A DNA stretch of 27,573 nt from UMGS1908 sp045655005 (GCA_045655005.1 JAZOOJ010000010.1:1-27573); one strand, 5' to 3'; numbered from the stretch's first letter, positions 14,720-22,901 are shown. Program-made: numbers and translations. The notes: a model not told the origin generated them from the sequence alone.

Positions 14720-14758
14720 ATATACACTCATAATTTTGATTATGGGTGTATATTCTTT
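14720..14758 (+). terminator. Hairpin-T terminator after ftsZ, overlapping spoIIGA start
   Basis: 15 bp arms (14720-14734 and 14739-14753, with T-G wobble) enclose a TTTG loop and are followed by T-C-T-T-T-T-T. The right arm contains the GTG start of spoIIGA (14746), and the T-tract ends two bases before the alternative ATG 14761. Confidence 0.75.
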
Positions 14759-15522
14759 TTATGAGCTCATTATTTTTAGTGCTTTCATTAGTGCTTGTTT
14801 TTACATTAAGTATTTCTGTTTGCATTACAGTTAATGTGAATGTAAAATGGTATAACTTAGTTATCGGGTCGCTAATTCTTTATTTTTGCTTTTTATTTTC
14901 TTATCTTTTATCTGCAAATATTTTTTATGTTGTAGTTGTTGCAATTTTTGCGTGTTTATACAACTCATTCTTTTATACAAATTATATAATTTCGCCTAAA
15001 AATATTTTAATATTTTTCATATACCTATCATATATTTTATTTATTGAGGGCGTAAAAAGTGAGTGCTATAATTTATTTTTTATATTAGAAAGAAAATGGT
15101 TAAATATCTTAATTGTCTTGTTTTCAATTATATTGTTATTAACAATTGCAATTATTTTAAAATTTTGCGTAAAAAAGGTTAGGTTGGCTTCGTATATCTA
15201 CCATGCAAGAGTAGTATTTAAAGAGTGTGCTGTTTGCTTAGATTTGTTTTTAGATAGCGGAAATATGCTGACTTATGGAGAAGAAAAACTGCCAGTAATT
15301 GTTGTGTCAAATAAAAAGTTAAGAAATTTGAATTTAGAGGGAGTAGAAAACTTTCAGATAAGTGGCATAAGTGGCGAAAGTAAAAACACATTGATTGTAA
15401 TACCAACATTTTTTGAAATACACATAAAAGGGAGGTGGAGAGAAAAAACAGTTGCGATATGTATTGTGGAACGAGAATTTGTTTTTTATGATGGGTTGTT
15501 AGGACTTGACATTATTTATTAA
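14746..15522 (+). CDS. spoIIGA: Sporulation sigma-E processing peptidase
   Basis: Membrane aspartic protease that activates pro-sigma-E in the mother cell after a signal from the forespore. The N-terminal half has several hydrophobic helices (to about residue 145); the C-terminal half carries the catalytic D-S-G-N motif (L-D-S-G-N-M-L) and ends with L-L-G-L-D-I-I, as in the family. 258 aa is shorter than the usual ~300. GTG 14746 gives an N-terminus (M-Y-I-L-F) resembling family starts; ATG 14761 is the alternative. No good ribosome site is seen for either. sigE follows 16 bases after the stop, as in other spore formers. Confidence 0.88.
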   Translation: MYILFMSSLFLVLSLVLVFTLSISVCITVNVNVKWYNLVIGSLILYFCFLFSYLLSANIFYVVVVAIFACLYNSFFYTNYIISPKNILIFFIYLSYILFIEGVKSECYNLFFILERKWLNILIVLFSIILLLTIAIILKFCVKKVRLASYIYHARVVFKECAVCLDLFLDSGNMLTYGEEKLPVIVVSNKKLRNLNLEGVENFQISGISGESKNTLIVIPTFFEIHIKGRWREKTVAICIVEREFVFYDGLLGLDIIY

Positions 15523-15538
15523 GTAGGGGTATGTAATT

Positions 15539-16234
15539 ATGTTTAAATTTCTATTAAAATTATTTCAAAGAGAAGAACAAGATATTTTTTATATGACAAA
15601 CGGAGCAAATGCACTTCCCGAGAAACTGTCAGTTGATGAAGAAAGAGAAACTTTAATAGCATACAAAAATGGAGATGAAAACGCAAGGCAAACCTTGATT
15701 GAAAAAAATTTAAGATTGGTGGTGTATCTTGCTCAAAAGTTTGAAAATACTGGTGTAAATATTGATGATTTAACTTCAATTGGAACTATTGGGCTTATTA
15801 AAGCGGTAGGGTCTTTTGATATTGATAAAAATATAAAATTTGCCACATATGCATCAAGGTGTATTGAAAATGAAATATTGATGTATTTAAGAAAATCCGC
15901 AAAAATAAAAAACGACCTTTCATTAGACGAGCCTTTAAGTGTTGATAAGGATGGTAACGAGTTGGTTTTAGCGGACCTTGTTGGAACCGACAACGATTAT
16001 GTTTATAAAGAAATTGAATATAAAATTGAAAATGAGATATTATCTAATCTTGTTGAAAATTTAAATCCAAGAGAAAGATATATTATGAAACTTAGGTATG
16101 GGCTGACTGCAATGGAAACTGAACTGACTCAAAAAGAAGTTGCGGATAAGTTAAACATATCGCAATCGTATATATCAAGAATTGAAAAAAAGGTTTTAAT
16201 GAAATTAAAAAGAGATATGATTATGGCTGAATAA
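15539..16234 (+). CDS. sigE: Sporulation sigma factor E (pro-sigma-E)
   Basis: Sigma-70 family factor that directs early mother-cell sporulation genes. The first ~27 residues form a hydrophobic/basic pro-sequence ending in D-I-F-Y-M-T-N-G-A-N-A-L-P, matching the B. subtilis processing region (E-V-Y-Y-I-G-G-S-E-A-L-P). Region 2 is very conserved (N-L-R-L-V-V-Y, then F-A-T-Y-A-S-R-C-I-E-N-E-I-L-M-Y-L-R), and region 4 ends in S-Q-S-Y-I-S-R-I-E-K. 231 aa fits. The adjacent spoIIGA supplies the activating protease. Confidence 0.95.
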   Translation: MFKFLLKLFQREEQDIFYMTNGANALPEKLSVDEERETLIAYKNGDENARQTLIEKNLRLVVYLAQKFENTGVNIDDLTSIGTIGLIKAVGSFDIDKNIKFATYASRCIENEILMYLRKSAKIKNDLSLDEPLSVDKDGNELVLADLVGTDNDYVYKEIEYKIENEILSNLVENLNPRERYIMKLRYGLTAMETELTQKEVADKLNISQSYISRIEKKVLMKLKRDMIMAE

Positions 16235-16242
16235 AACAATAT

Positions 16243-16277
16243 AAAGAAAGAAGTAGTGTGAAACTATTTCTTTTTTT
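16243..16277 (+). terminator. Terminator after sigE
   Basis: Stem A-A-G-A-A-G-T-A-G-T against A-C-T-A-T-T-T-C-T-T with one G-T wobble, followed by a run of T. It separates sigE from the accessory block that follows. Confidence 0.7.
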
Positions 16278-16399
16278 GTAAAAAAATATTAAGTCTAAAA
16301 TTCTTTAAAAAAGATGCAATTAAGAAAATTATATGTTAAAATAATTAAAAAGGCATATAGTTGTCTTAGTAAATAGATAAGAAAGAGAGGTGAGTATTT

Positions 16400-17077
16400 A
16401 TGATTAACAGAGCAAGAAAACTTATTGAAGAATTGATGGCGGGTGAAAATAGCGGACACGGAATGGATCACGTAAACAGAGTTTTTGATTTAGCAATGAC
16501 TTTTGCTGAAAAAGAAAATTGTAACAAAGAATTAGTTGCTCTTGGCGCATTGCTTCATGATGCAGATGACTATAAGTTATTTGGGGAACAAAATCAAGAG
16601 CAGTTAACTAATACTAAGAATATTTTAAATATGCTTCAAGTTGATGAGCAAACAAAAAGTTCTGTTTTAGAAATTGTTGCAAATATTGGATACTCAAAAC
16701 GCCTAAAAGGTAAAAAACCAGAAACAATTGAGGGAATGATTGTGTCTGATGCGGATATGTGTGATGCGATTGGTGCAAATGGCTTGCTTAGGACTCATAA
16801 ATATTCATTGAAGTATGGAAAAGATTTTTTTGACAAAAATGAGTGGCCTGTTGAAGATATGAGTGCTGAAAAGTATACAAGAAAGTATTCAGGCAGTTCA
16901 GTTTGCCATGTATTTGAGAAATTATTAAAACTTAAAAATCTTATGTTGACTGAGGCTGGAAAACAAGAGGCAATTGAAAGGCATAATTTTATGATAGCTT
17001 TTTTAAGACAATTATTTAAAGAAGAAAATGCTTACGAGTGGGAAATGTATTTAGATAAATATTTAAAAACTTTATAA
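16400..17077 (+). CDS. HD-domain phosphohydrolase, 225 aa
   Basis: HD-superfamily metal hydrolase of the YedJ-like type. Ligands: H24 (G-M-D-H-V-N-R-V), the H53-D54 doublet (L-L-H-D-A-D-D), and D117 in I-V-S-D-A-D-M-C-D-A-I-G-A. Family members act on nucleotides or similar phosphoesters. AGAGGTGAG upstream of ATG 16400 is a good ribosome site. First of four closely packed forward genes between sigE and sigG (13 bases to the next start). Confidence 0.85.
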   Translation: MINRARKLIEELMAGENSGHGMDHVNRVFDLAMTFAEKENCNKELVALGALLHDADDYKLFGEQNQEQLTNTKNILNMLQVDEQTKSSVLEIVANIGYSKRLKGKKPETIEGMIVSDADMCDAIGANGLLRTHKYSLKYGKDFFDKNEWPVEDMSAEKYTRKYSGSSVCHVFEKLLKLKNLMLTEAGKQEAIERHNFMIAFLRQLFKEENAYEWEMYLDKYLKTL

Positions 17078-17090
17078 TATAGGAGTTAAT

Positions 17091-17543
17091 ATGTTAATTA
17101 GAAAAGCAACATTAAAAGATTTACAAAGAATACAAGAACTAAATAATGAATTATTTGAATTAGAACTTGCAAACTTTGATAAATACTTAATTAAAGATTG
17201 GCCTTTATCAAGTGAAGGTAAAAAATACTTTGAAAATGCTATTAAAGAAAGCTTTGTTATTGTTGCAGAAATTAATAGCAATGTTGTTGGATACTTACTT
17301 GGTGAAGAAAACAATATTCCGTATTATAACTTTAAGATTGCTGAACTTTGCAACATGTGTATTGATAGCAACTATCGTAAACAAGGTATTGGAAATGCTT
17401 TATATAAAGAGTTTGAAAAATCTTTTAAACAACAAGGAATAACGCATTTTGTAGTAACAGCGTCATTTAAAAATGAAAGTGCAAAAGCATTTTACAAAAA
17501 AATGGGATTTGAAGAAGCCAATTCAACTTTTACTAAGTTTTAA
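17091..17543 (+). CDS. GNAT acetyltransferase, 150 aa
   Basis: Compact GNAT enzyme: an N-terminal L-I-R-K-A-T-L-K-D strand, the acetyl-CoA loop Y-R-K-Q-G-I-G-N-A-L-Y, and the closing motif N-E-S-A-K-A-F-Y-K-K-M-G-F. The C-M-C-I-D/L-C-N-M-C-I-D strand precedes the loop. Substrate unknown (protein N-terminus or small amine). AGGAG before ATG 17091; 9 bases to the next gene, so part of the same four-gene operon. Confidence 0.85.
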   Translation: MLIRKATLKDLQRIQELNNELFELELANFDKYLIKDWPLSSEGKKYFENAIKESFVIVAEINSNVVGYLLGEENNIPYYNFKIAELCNMCIDSNYRKQGIGNALYKEFEKSFKQQGITHFVVTASFKNESAKAFYKKMGFEEANSTFTKF

Positions 17544-17552
17544 GGAGTAACT

Positions 17553-18095
17553 ATGAAAAATTATTTTATAGTACATGGAACATTCGGTCATAATAAAGAA
17601 AATTGGTTTGGGTGGCTAGAAAATACATTAAAAGAAAAAGGATTTGATGTATATAATTTTAACTATCCAACACCAGAAGGACACAATTTTGAAAATTGGT
17701 CAAAGGTCTTAAATCAAGCGAAAGACAAAATAAATGACGAAAGTGTATTTATTTGTCATTCTAGTGCTCCAATTTTTCTTATTAAATATTGCTTAACAAA
17801 TAATATAAATATTGGGAAATTAATTGCTGTTAGTGGGGCGAATAATTTCAAGGTTGGCGTTCCAGAGTTTGATGAAATAAATAAGTTTATGTTTATTGAT
17901 GATGTAACTAATTTTAAGAATTTATGTAAACAACGCATCTGTTTTTATTCAAAAAATGACCCATATATAAAATTACATGCATTAGAAGATTTTGCAAAAT
18001 CATTAGAATCCGAAGAAGTTGTTTATGACAATGCAGGACATTTTAATGCAAGTGCTGGCTATACTCAATTTGAAGATTTGTTAAAATATTTATAA
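17553..18095 (+). CDS. RBBP9/YdeN-type alpha/beta hydrolase, 180 aa
   Basis: Small serine hydrolase of the RBBP9/YdeN family. The early V-H-G-T-F-G motif (7-12), nucleophile region C-H-S-S-A-P (S70, family G-H-S-S-G), acid in S-K-N-D-P-Y-I and His in N-A-G-H-F-N are all in place. The glycines around the nucleophile are replaced by C and A. Substrate unknown; family members are small esterases. AAGGAG precedes ATG 17553. Third gene of the sigE-sigG accessory operon. Confidence 0.85.
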   Translation: MKNYFIVHGTFGHNKENWFGWLENTLKEKGFDVYNFNYPTPEGHNFENWSKVLNQAKDKINDESVFICHSSAPIFLIKYCLTNNINIGKLIAVSGANNFKVGVPEFDEINKFMFIDDVTNFKNLCKQRICFYSKNDPYIKLHALEDFAKSLESEEVVYDNAGHFNASAGYTQFEDLLKYL

Positions 18096-18104
18096 GGGGC
18101 TAAT

Positions 18105-19028
18105 ATGTTAGATATTAAAGAATTGCATCCAATAGGAATAGGAACTTGGACAATATCAAAAGCAAATTATGATAAAGATATGCAAGGACTTTTGTATTCT
18201 TTCAAAAAAGGTCAGAATGCAATAGAATGTAATGCATCATATCTTGCAGGTGAAAGTTTAGATGTTGTTGCAGATTTTATAAAACAAATTGATAGAGAAA
18301 AAATATTTATTAATGCAGTTATGACTTATGGTGTAAAGAATGCCGATGACGTATATAAATTTTTAGATCTTTATTTAAATAAACTTGGGACAACTTATGT
18401 CGATTGCATCACTTATGGAGCGACTCTAGATTTCTTAGAAAAAGAAGGGTTTGATCCAAGTGAATATCTAAAAGTAGTAAGAGAACTCCAAAGGCAAGGA
18501 AAGACAAGATATATAGGAATGAGCAATTTGTCTCCTGAAGACTACGACAAGTACGGACCATTCGACCACTTTGAGGGATGTTACGGATTAGAGACGAAAG
18601 TCTATGAAGATAATGGACTAATCGGAAAAGCGAAATCTTCATTCGTTGCTTATCAACCTTTAAGAAGAAATAGAACAGCAAAAATGAATTATCCAATATT
18701 AATAGAACTTGCTAAAAAATATGGTCGTACGCAAAATCAAATAATACTTAATTGGATTATTAAGCATAAAGGTGTTAAAGTTTTGTGTAAATGCACAAAT
18801 ATTTTGCATATTGATGAAAATTTACAATCGCTTGAATTTGTTATGGAGCAAGCAGATTATACTAGATTGGATGAATTTAGGGTTTCATTTTTTGATAATC
18901 TAAAAGTTAAATATAGAGAGAAAGAAGAAGGAATACTTATTCATCAACTACCAAATCAAGATCCAAATGGAATAGAAAAGTATGTTCCAAGTTTTGGTAC
19001 AGACAAAGAAACTATGAAAATAAAATAA
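18105..19028 (+). CDS. Aldo/keto reductase-like protein with degenerate active site
   Basis: TIM-barrel aldo/keto reductase fold: G-I-G-T-W-T near the N-terminus, G-K-T-R-Y-I-G-M-S-N-L for strands 5-6, and N-Q-I-I-L-N-W-I in the cofactor-side part. Of the D-Y-K-H catalytic tetrad only Y46 seems kept: the Asp position reads E41, the Lys position reads V72 and the His position reads G105 by my alignment. It may not be an active reductase. 307 aa is normal. Fourth gene of the operon, 9 bases after the previous stop. Confidence 0.8.
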   Translation: MLDIKELHPIGIGTWTISKANYDKDMQGLLYSFKKGQNAIECNASYLAGESLDVVADFIKQIDREKIFINAVMTYGVKNADDVYKFLDLYLNKLGTTYVDCITYGATLDFLEKEGFDPSEYLKVVRELQRQGKTRYIGMSNLSPEDYDKYGPFDHFEGCYGLETKVYEDNGLIGKAKSSFVAYQPLRRNRTAKMNYPILIELAKKYGRTQNQIILNWIIKHKGVKVLCKCTNILHIDENLQSLEFVMEQADYTRLDEFRVSFFDNLKVKYREKEEGILIHQLPNQDPNGIEKYVPSFGTDKETMKIK

Positions 19029-19032
19029 AGCA

Positions 19033-19069
19033 AAAAATACATCTATCAATTTTTGATAGATGTATTTTT
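19033..19069. terminator. Bidirectional terminator between AKR gene and sigG
   Basis: Perfect 17 bp arms (19033-19049 and 19053-19069) with a 3-base loop, A-run at one end and T-run at the other. It stops both the forward accessory operon and the convergent sigG. Confidence 0.88.
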
Positions 19070-19085
19070 GATAATTTATAAATTA

Positions 19086-19862
19086 TTATCTTGTAAGGTA
19101 TGCTTTTACGTGTTTGATGGCATCTTTTTCAAGTCTTGAAACCTGTGCTTGCGAAATCCCAATTTCGTTAGATATTTCAGTTTGAGTTTTGCCTATAAAA
19201 TATCTTAGATGTAAAATGTTTCGTTCTCTTTCAGGAAGTTCATTTATTCCGTCTTCGAGAATTGTTTTTTCTATCCAGTTTTCTTCAGTAGATTTACTGT
19301 CTTTAATTTGGTCGAAAAGTTGAAGACTATCTTCTCCGTCGCTGTATACATTTTCAAATATAGAAACAGGATCCATAATTGCGTAAAGTGAATCTGACAC
19401 AATGTGAGGGGATTCATCTATTTTTTTTGCGATGTCCAATATAGAAGCTTCTTCAATTGAATTTTTTTCTATTTCCTCTTTTGCTTTCAATGCTCTGTAT
19501 GCGACATCTCTTAAACTTCTTGTAACTTTAATGCTTGTTCGATCTCTCATAAATCTTCTGATTTCACCAATAATCATTGGTACGGCATAGGTTGAAAATT
19601 GAACCCCTAAATTTACATTAAAGTTGTCGATTGATTTAATAAGACCAACCATTCCTACCTGAAAAACATCGTCTACAACGTCTTTTGTAAGATTAAATCT
19701 TTGGACTATTGATAGAACAAGTCGCATATTATAGAATATACACTGCTCTCTTGCTTCTTCATTTCCAGATTGACACTTTTTAAGTAGTTCAATCATCTCA
19801 GCATTTGAAATTTTGGGCAGAGTACTAGTGTCTATTCCGCATATCATTACTTTGTTTGCCAT
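19086..19862 (-). CDS. sigG: Sporulation sigma factor G
   Basis: Forespore-specific late sigma factor. The N-terminus (K-V-M-I-C-G-I-D-T-S-x-L-P) is characteristic of SigG, as is the core F-S-T-Y-A-V-P-M-I-I-G-E-I-R-R with R-S-L-R-D-V-A-Y-R-A-L. Region 4 ends in G-I-S-Q-A-Q-V-S-R-L-E-K. 258 aa matches the family. AGGAGGTG lies 7 bases before the ATG (at 19862). The gene is inverted relative to sigE; in B. subtilis it lies directly after sigE in the same direction. A sigma-F/G-type promoter lies upstream. Confidence 0.95.
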   Translation of the reverse strand: MANKVMICGIDTSTLPKISNAEMIELLKKCQSGNEEAREQCIFYNMRLVLSIVQRFNLTKDVVDDVFQVGMVGLIKSIDNFNVNLGVQFSTYAVPMIIGEIRRFMRDRTSIKVTRSLRDVAYRALKAKEEIEKNSIEEASILDIAKKIDESPHIVSDSLYAIMDPVSIFENVYSDGEDSLQLFDQIKDSKSTEENWIEKTILEDGINELPERERNILHLRYFIGKTQTEISNEIGISQAQVSRLEKDAIKHVKAYLTR

Positions 19863-19884
19863 TTTTTTACACCTCCTTAATGGT

Positions 19885-19914
19885 TATTTTTACCAATCAA
19901 AAAGTAAAGTATGC
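19885..19914 (-). promoter_or_regulatory. Sigma-F/sigma-G-type promoter of sigG
   Basis: On the reverse strand, -35 GCATA (19914-19910) is followed after 15 bp by GGTAAAAATA (19894-19885). This fits the B. subtilis sigma-F pattern (GYATA, then GGnnAnAnTR). SigG expression by sigma-F with autoregulation is established in B. subtilis, so the site makes biological sense. Confidence 0.75.
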
Positions 19915-19938
19915 AAAATTAAAAATTGGAAGTGACTT

Positions 19939-20250
19939 ATGTTATTGAATTTTGTCGATTTAAAACAAAAAGAAATTATAAATATAGTAGATGGAAAAAA
20001 GTTGGGTTACCCAGACGATATTGTGTTTGATAGTGAAAATACAAGTGTGAAAAGTTTTACAATCCCAGGTCAAGCACGAGCGTTTGGACTTAAAAAGGGA
20101 GAATCTAGGACTATTAACTTAGAAGATATTTTTTTGATAGGCGAAGATGTAATTCTCGTAAATATTCCTACTCTTGTAGCAAAAAAAAATAACGACCAAA
20201 AAAGTGAGTTTATGTATATACCTAAACATTTTAAGAAAATCAACAAATAA
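19939..20250 (+). CDS. YlmC/YmxH-family PRC-barrel protein
   Basis: PRC-barrel protein of the YlmC/YmxH sporulation-associated family: L-K-Q-K-E-I-I-N-I-V-D-G-K-K-L-G near the N-terminus, then K-S-F-T-I-P-G and a D-I-F-L-I-G-E-D-V-I-L-V strand. Family members lie next to sigG in many spore formers; their molecular role is not settled. The C-terminal ~30 residues extend beyond the usual ~80-residue core. GGAAGTG precedes ATG 19939; it is divergent from sigG with a 76-base gap. Confidence 0.8.
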   Translation: MLLNFVDLKQKEIINIVDGKKLGYPDDIVFDSENTSVKSFTIPGQARAFGLKKGESRTINLEDIFLIGEDVILVNIPTLVAKKNNDQKSEFMYIPKHFKKINK

Positions 20251-20254
20251 TTAG

Positions 20255-20284
20255 TTGCTAGTGATGTCTTAAATTTGATATAAT
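20255..20284 (+). promoter_or_regulatory. Promoter of nrdR
   Basis: TTGCTA (20255-20260), 18 bp spacer, TATAAT (20279-20284), then AAGGAAG ahead of ATG 20318. Confidence 0.65.
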
Positions 20285-20317
20285 TTATACATAAAATAGC
20301 AAAGGAAGAAATAAAGT

Positions 20318-20785
20318 ATGCATTGTTTATCTTGTGGGTGTGAAGAAAGTAAAGTTATTGATTCAAGGCTTATAGAAGATGCAAATTCTATTAAAAGAAG
20401 ACGTGAATGTATTGAGTGTGGAAGACGTTTTACAACATTTGAGAGGATTGAAGAAACTCCAATTCTTGTAATTAAAAGGAATGGAGAAAGGCAATTGTTT
20501 AGGGTCGAAAAAATAAAAACTGGAATTATAAGGGCTTGTGAAAAGAGACCTGTGACCAGCAATCAAATAGACGAAATGGTTGCAAGGATTGAAAAGCAGG
20601 TTTTGTCAACAACTGAAAAAGAAATTGATTCGTCTGCTATTGGCGAGCTTGTAATGAGAGAACTTGAAAATGTTGACAAGGTTGCATATATTCGTTTTGC
20701 GTCGGTATATAAACAATTTGAAGATGTTACAAAATTTAAGGAATTTATTGAAATACTTGCAAAAGGCATTACAGATAACAAGTAA
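20318..20785 (+). CDS. nrdR: Transcriptional repressor NrdR
   Basis: Zinc-ribbon and ATP-cone repressor of ribonucleotide reductase genes, which senses ATP/dATP. The ribbon is C-L-S-C near residues 3-6 with C-I-E-C at about 35-38 and the R-R-R-E-C / G-R-R-F-T-T-F-E-R core; the ATP-cone starts at V-I-K-R-N-G. 155 aa is typical. Own promoter upstream and a strong terminator downstream make it a single-gene unit. No nrd genes are in the window. Confidence 0.96.
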   Translation: MHCLSCGCEESKVIDSRLIEDANSIKRRRECIECGRRFTTFERIEETPILVIKRNGERQLFRVEKIKTGIIRACEKRPVTSNQIDEMVARIEKQVLSTTEKEIDSSAIGELVMRELENVDKVAYIRFASVYKQFEDVTKFKEFIEILAKGITDNK

Positions 20786-20789
20786 ACAT

Positions 20790-20831
20790 AATACCTCTAA
20801 TTAACGCATAAAGTTAATTAGAGGTATTTAT
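20790..20831 (+). terminator. Strong terminator after nrdR, holding the feoA ribosome site
   Basis: Perfect 15 bp stem: ATACCTCTAATTAAC (20791-20805) with GTTAATTAGAGGTAT (20813-20827), then a T-rich tail. The AGAGG in the right arm (20820-20824) is the only ribosome-site-like sequence for the TTG start at 20833. Confidence 0.88.
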
Positions 20832-20832
20832 T

Positions 20833-21054
20833 TTGAGATTGTATGATGCTGATGCCAAGCAAAAACTTAGCATAGTTCAAATATTAGATGAAGTATTAAG
20901 TCAAAGGCTTAAAGATTTTGGGTTTAGCAACGGAGCTAAAATTGAGACTTTTTCAAAAACTAAGGAAATGTTTTTAGTAAAAGTTAACAATTCCCTTTTT
21001 GCAGTCAATGAAAGTCTGGCAAAATTAATTTTAGTTAAAATCGACATTTCATAA
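20833..21054 (+). CDS. feoA: FeoA-like ferrous iron transport protein
   Basis: Small SH3-like cytoplasmic partner of FeoB. Visible FeoA features: I-L-D-E-V-L-S-Q-R-L-K-D-F-G-F-S-N-G-A-K-I (family R-L-x-E-L-G-x-x-P-G), then short beta strands and a C-terminal L-A-K-L-I-L-V-K. 73 aa is normal. The start is TTG 20833, as no in-frame ATG precedes the conserved region; its ribosome site would be AGAGG inside the terminator stem. feoB begins 15 bases after the stop. Confidence 0.75.
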   Translation: MRLYDADAKQKLSIVQILDEVLSQRLKDFGFSNGAKIETFSKTKEMFLVKVNNSLFAVNESLAKLILVKIDIS

Positions 21055-21069
21055 GGGTGGTTGCTATCT

Positions 21070-22857
21070 ATGGAAAAGATAATAATTATAGGGAATCCAA
21101 ATACCGGAAAAACGACACTATTTAATACAATCACTAAATCACACGAAAAAGTTGCAAATTATAGTGGCGTTACTGTAATTGAGAGAGAAAAGTGTGTCAA
21201 ATGTAATAATAAGCAATTAAAATTTGTTGATTTACCGGGTGTCTATTCAATAAATTCATCAGGTAAAGATGAAAAGGTTTCAATTGATTATTTGAAAGAT
21301 AATAAAGATGCGAAAATTGTTTATGTTGCTACAACTATAAATATTAAACAAAACTTAAATTTACTTTTGGAATTATTACAAAAGGGGTTTAATGTAAGTT
21401 TGTTTATAAATGAGCTTGGTACAACTATTACCAAAAACTCATTAGATGAACTTCAAAATAAATTGCAAGTTCCTATTTTTTATGGTGATGCAAGAAAGAA
21501 ACGAAAGTCAATTCTTAATTGGGTAATAGACAATGTTTTAACATCGTTACCATATAAAAATTTTGAAGTCGGTTATGAAGCAATTTTAAAAATATTGGAA
21601 GTGAAAAACATTGATAGGCAGAAAATTGACAAAATATTAATGCACCCGATATGTGGAAAAATCATCTTTGTTATTCTGCTTGGAATTATTTACTTTGTAA
21701 GTTTTGCAACATTTGGTGAATGGTGTGGCAAAATATTTATGAGGTACTGGGAATCTCTGTGTAATTGGCTTATATTAAGACTTGCTAAGTGTGAAATGTT
21801 TTTTTTAGTTGACTTTTGTCAAGTGGTGCTAATTAATGGGATTGGTTCGGTTTTATCGTTTTTACCTGCATTGTTTATGCTTTTAATTTGTATGAACATT
21901 TTAGAATTAAGTGGTCTTTTACCAAGAGTAGGATACCTTTTTCATATCAATTTAACAAAATATGGATTAAGCGGAAAGTCGATATTTGGGATGTCGATAG
22001 GAATTGGTTGTACAACGTCTGGGATATTAGCTTCAAGAAATATCGATGATAATGCGTGTAGGGCTACTACTTGTAAGTTTTTACCATTTATCGGATGCTC
22101 AGCCAAGATTCCAATATTGATGTTTTTAATAAATGGGTGGCTTGGAGGAAATATATTTTTAGTATTTGCAATTTTAATATTGACGCTTTTGATAGGGGTA
22201 CATTATTTACGAAGTATAAATCAAAAAAATGACACACCATTTATTATGGAAATTCCACGGTTATCAATGCCGTCGTTTAAATATTTAATTATCGAAAGCG
22301 TTTTGATTTTAAAAGATTTTTTAAAAAAAGTTTTAGGAACTGTTTTTTTAATGACGTTGGTAGTATGGCTTATGATGACAATAGAAGTTAAATTGTTTGG
22401 AGAAGTAATGTCGTTATTAGATATTTGCTCAGAGGTTATTGGGGTACTTTTTAAACCAATAGGTCTTAACGAAAAGCCTTTAATCATATCGTTATTGACT
22501 GGGTTAGTTGCAAAAGAAAATATACTTTCAACAATTTCACTGTTTGATGGTTTCTCTGGCCTTTCATTGATGTCAACAATATCATTTTTATTATTCATTA
22601 TGCTTTACTCTCCATGTATTCCTGCACTAAAATGTGCAAAGGTGGAATTTGGGAAAAGATTTGCTTTCAAATTATTTTTTGTTCAAACGTTATTAGCATA
22701 TAGTGTAAGTTTTGTACTGTATACTTTTGGAAGTGCTTTTGGGTTAATTGTCGGTTTTGTTGTAACACTTATATTTATTGCACTTTCACTTGAATGTAAT
22801 AAAATGTTTCATAGTAAATGCATAAAAAATTGTAAATCTTGTATGCAAAAAGCATAA
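21070..22857 (+). CDS. feoB: Ferrous iron transporter FeoB
   Basis: Inner-membrane Fe(II) transporter with an N-terminal G domain. G1 G-N-P-N-T-G-K-T (8-15), switch region N-Y-S-G-V-T-V, and G3 D-L-P-G-V-Y are clear. The G4 motif (N-x-x-D) reads N-E-L-G, so base recognition may be altered. The membrane part has the gate motifs G-C-T-T-S-G-I-L-A-S-R, G-C-S-A-K-I-P and G-L-V-A-K-E-N. A Cys-rich end (C-I-K-N-C-K-S-C) is present. 595 aa is on the short side. ATG 21070 is preferred to TTG 21061 because GGGTGG lies at the proper distance. Confidence 0.92.
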   Translation: MEKIIIIGNPNTGKTTLFNTITKSHEKVANYSGVTVIEREKCVKCNNKQLKFVDLPGVYSINSSGKDEKVSIDYLKDNKDAKIVYVATTINIKQNLNLLLELLQKGFNVSLFINELGTTITKNSLDELQNKLQVPIFYGDARKKRKSILNWVIDNVLTSLPYKNFEVGYEAILKILEVKNIDRQKIDKILMHPICGKIIFVILLGIIYFVSFATFGEWCGKIFMRYWESLCNWLILRLAKCEMFFLVDFCQVVLINGIGSVLSFLPALFMLLICMNILELSGLLPRVGYLFHINLTKYGLSGKSIFGMSIGIGCTTSGILASRNIDDNACRATTCKFLPFIGCSAKIPILMFLINGWLGGNIFLVFAILILTLLIGVHYLRSINQKNDTPFIMEIPRLSMPSFKYLIIESVLILKDFLKKVLGTVFLMTLVVWLMMTIEVKLFGEVMSLLDICSEVIGVLFKPIGLNEKPLIISLLTGLVAKENILSTISLFDGFSGLSLMSTISFLLFIMLYSPCIPALKCAKVEFGKRFAFKLFFVQTLLAYSVSFVLYTFGSAFGLIVGFVVTLIFIALSLECNKMFHSKCIKNCKSCMQKA

Positions 22858-22901
22858 AAAAACACTTTTAAACCAAACTAATCATAAAAGGAGAGAGTTT
22901 T

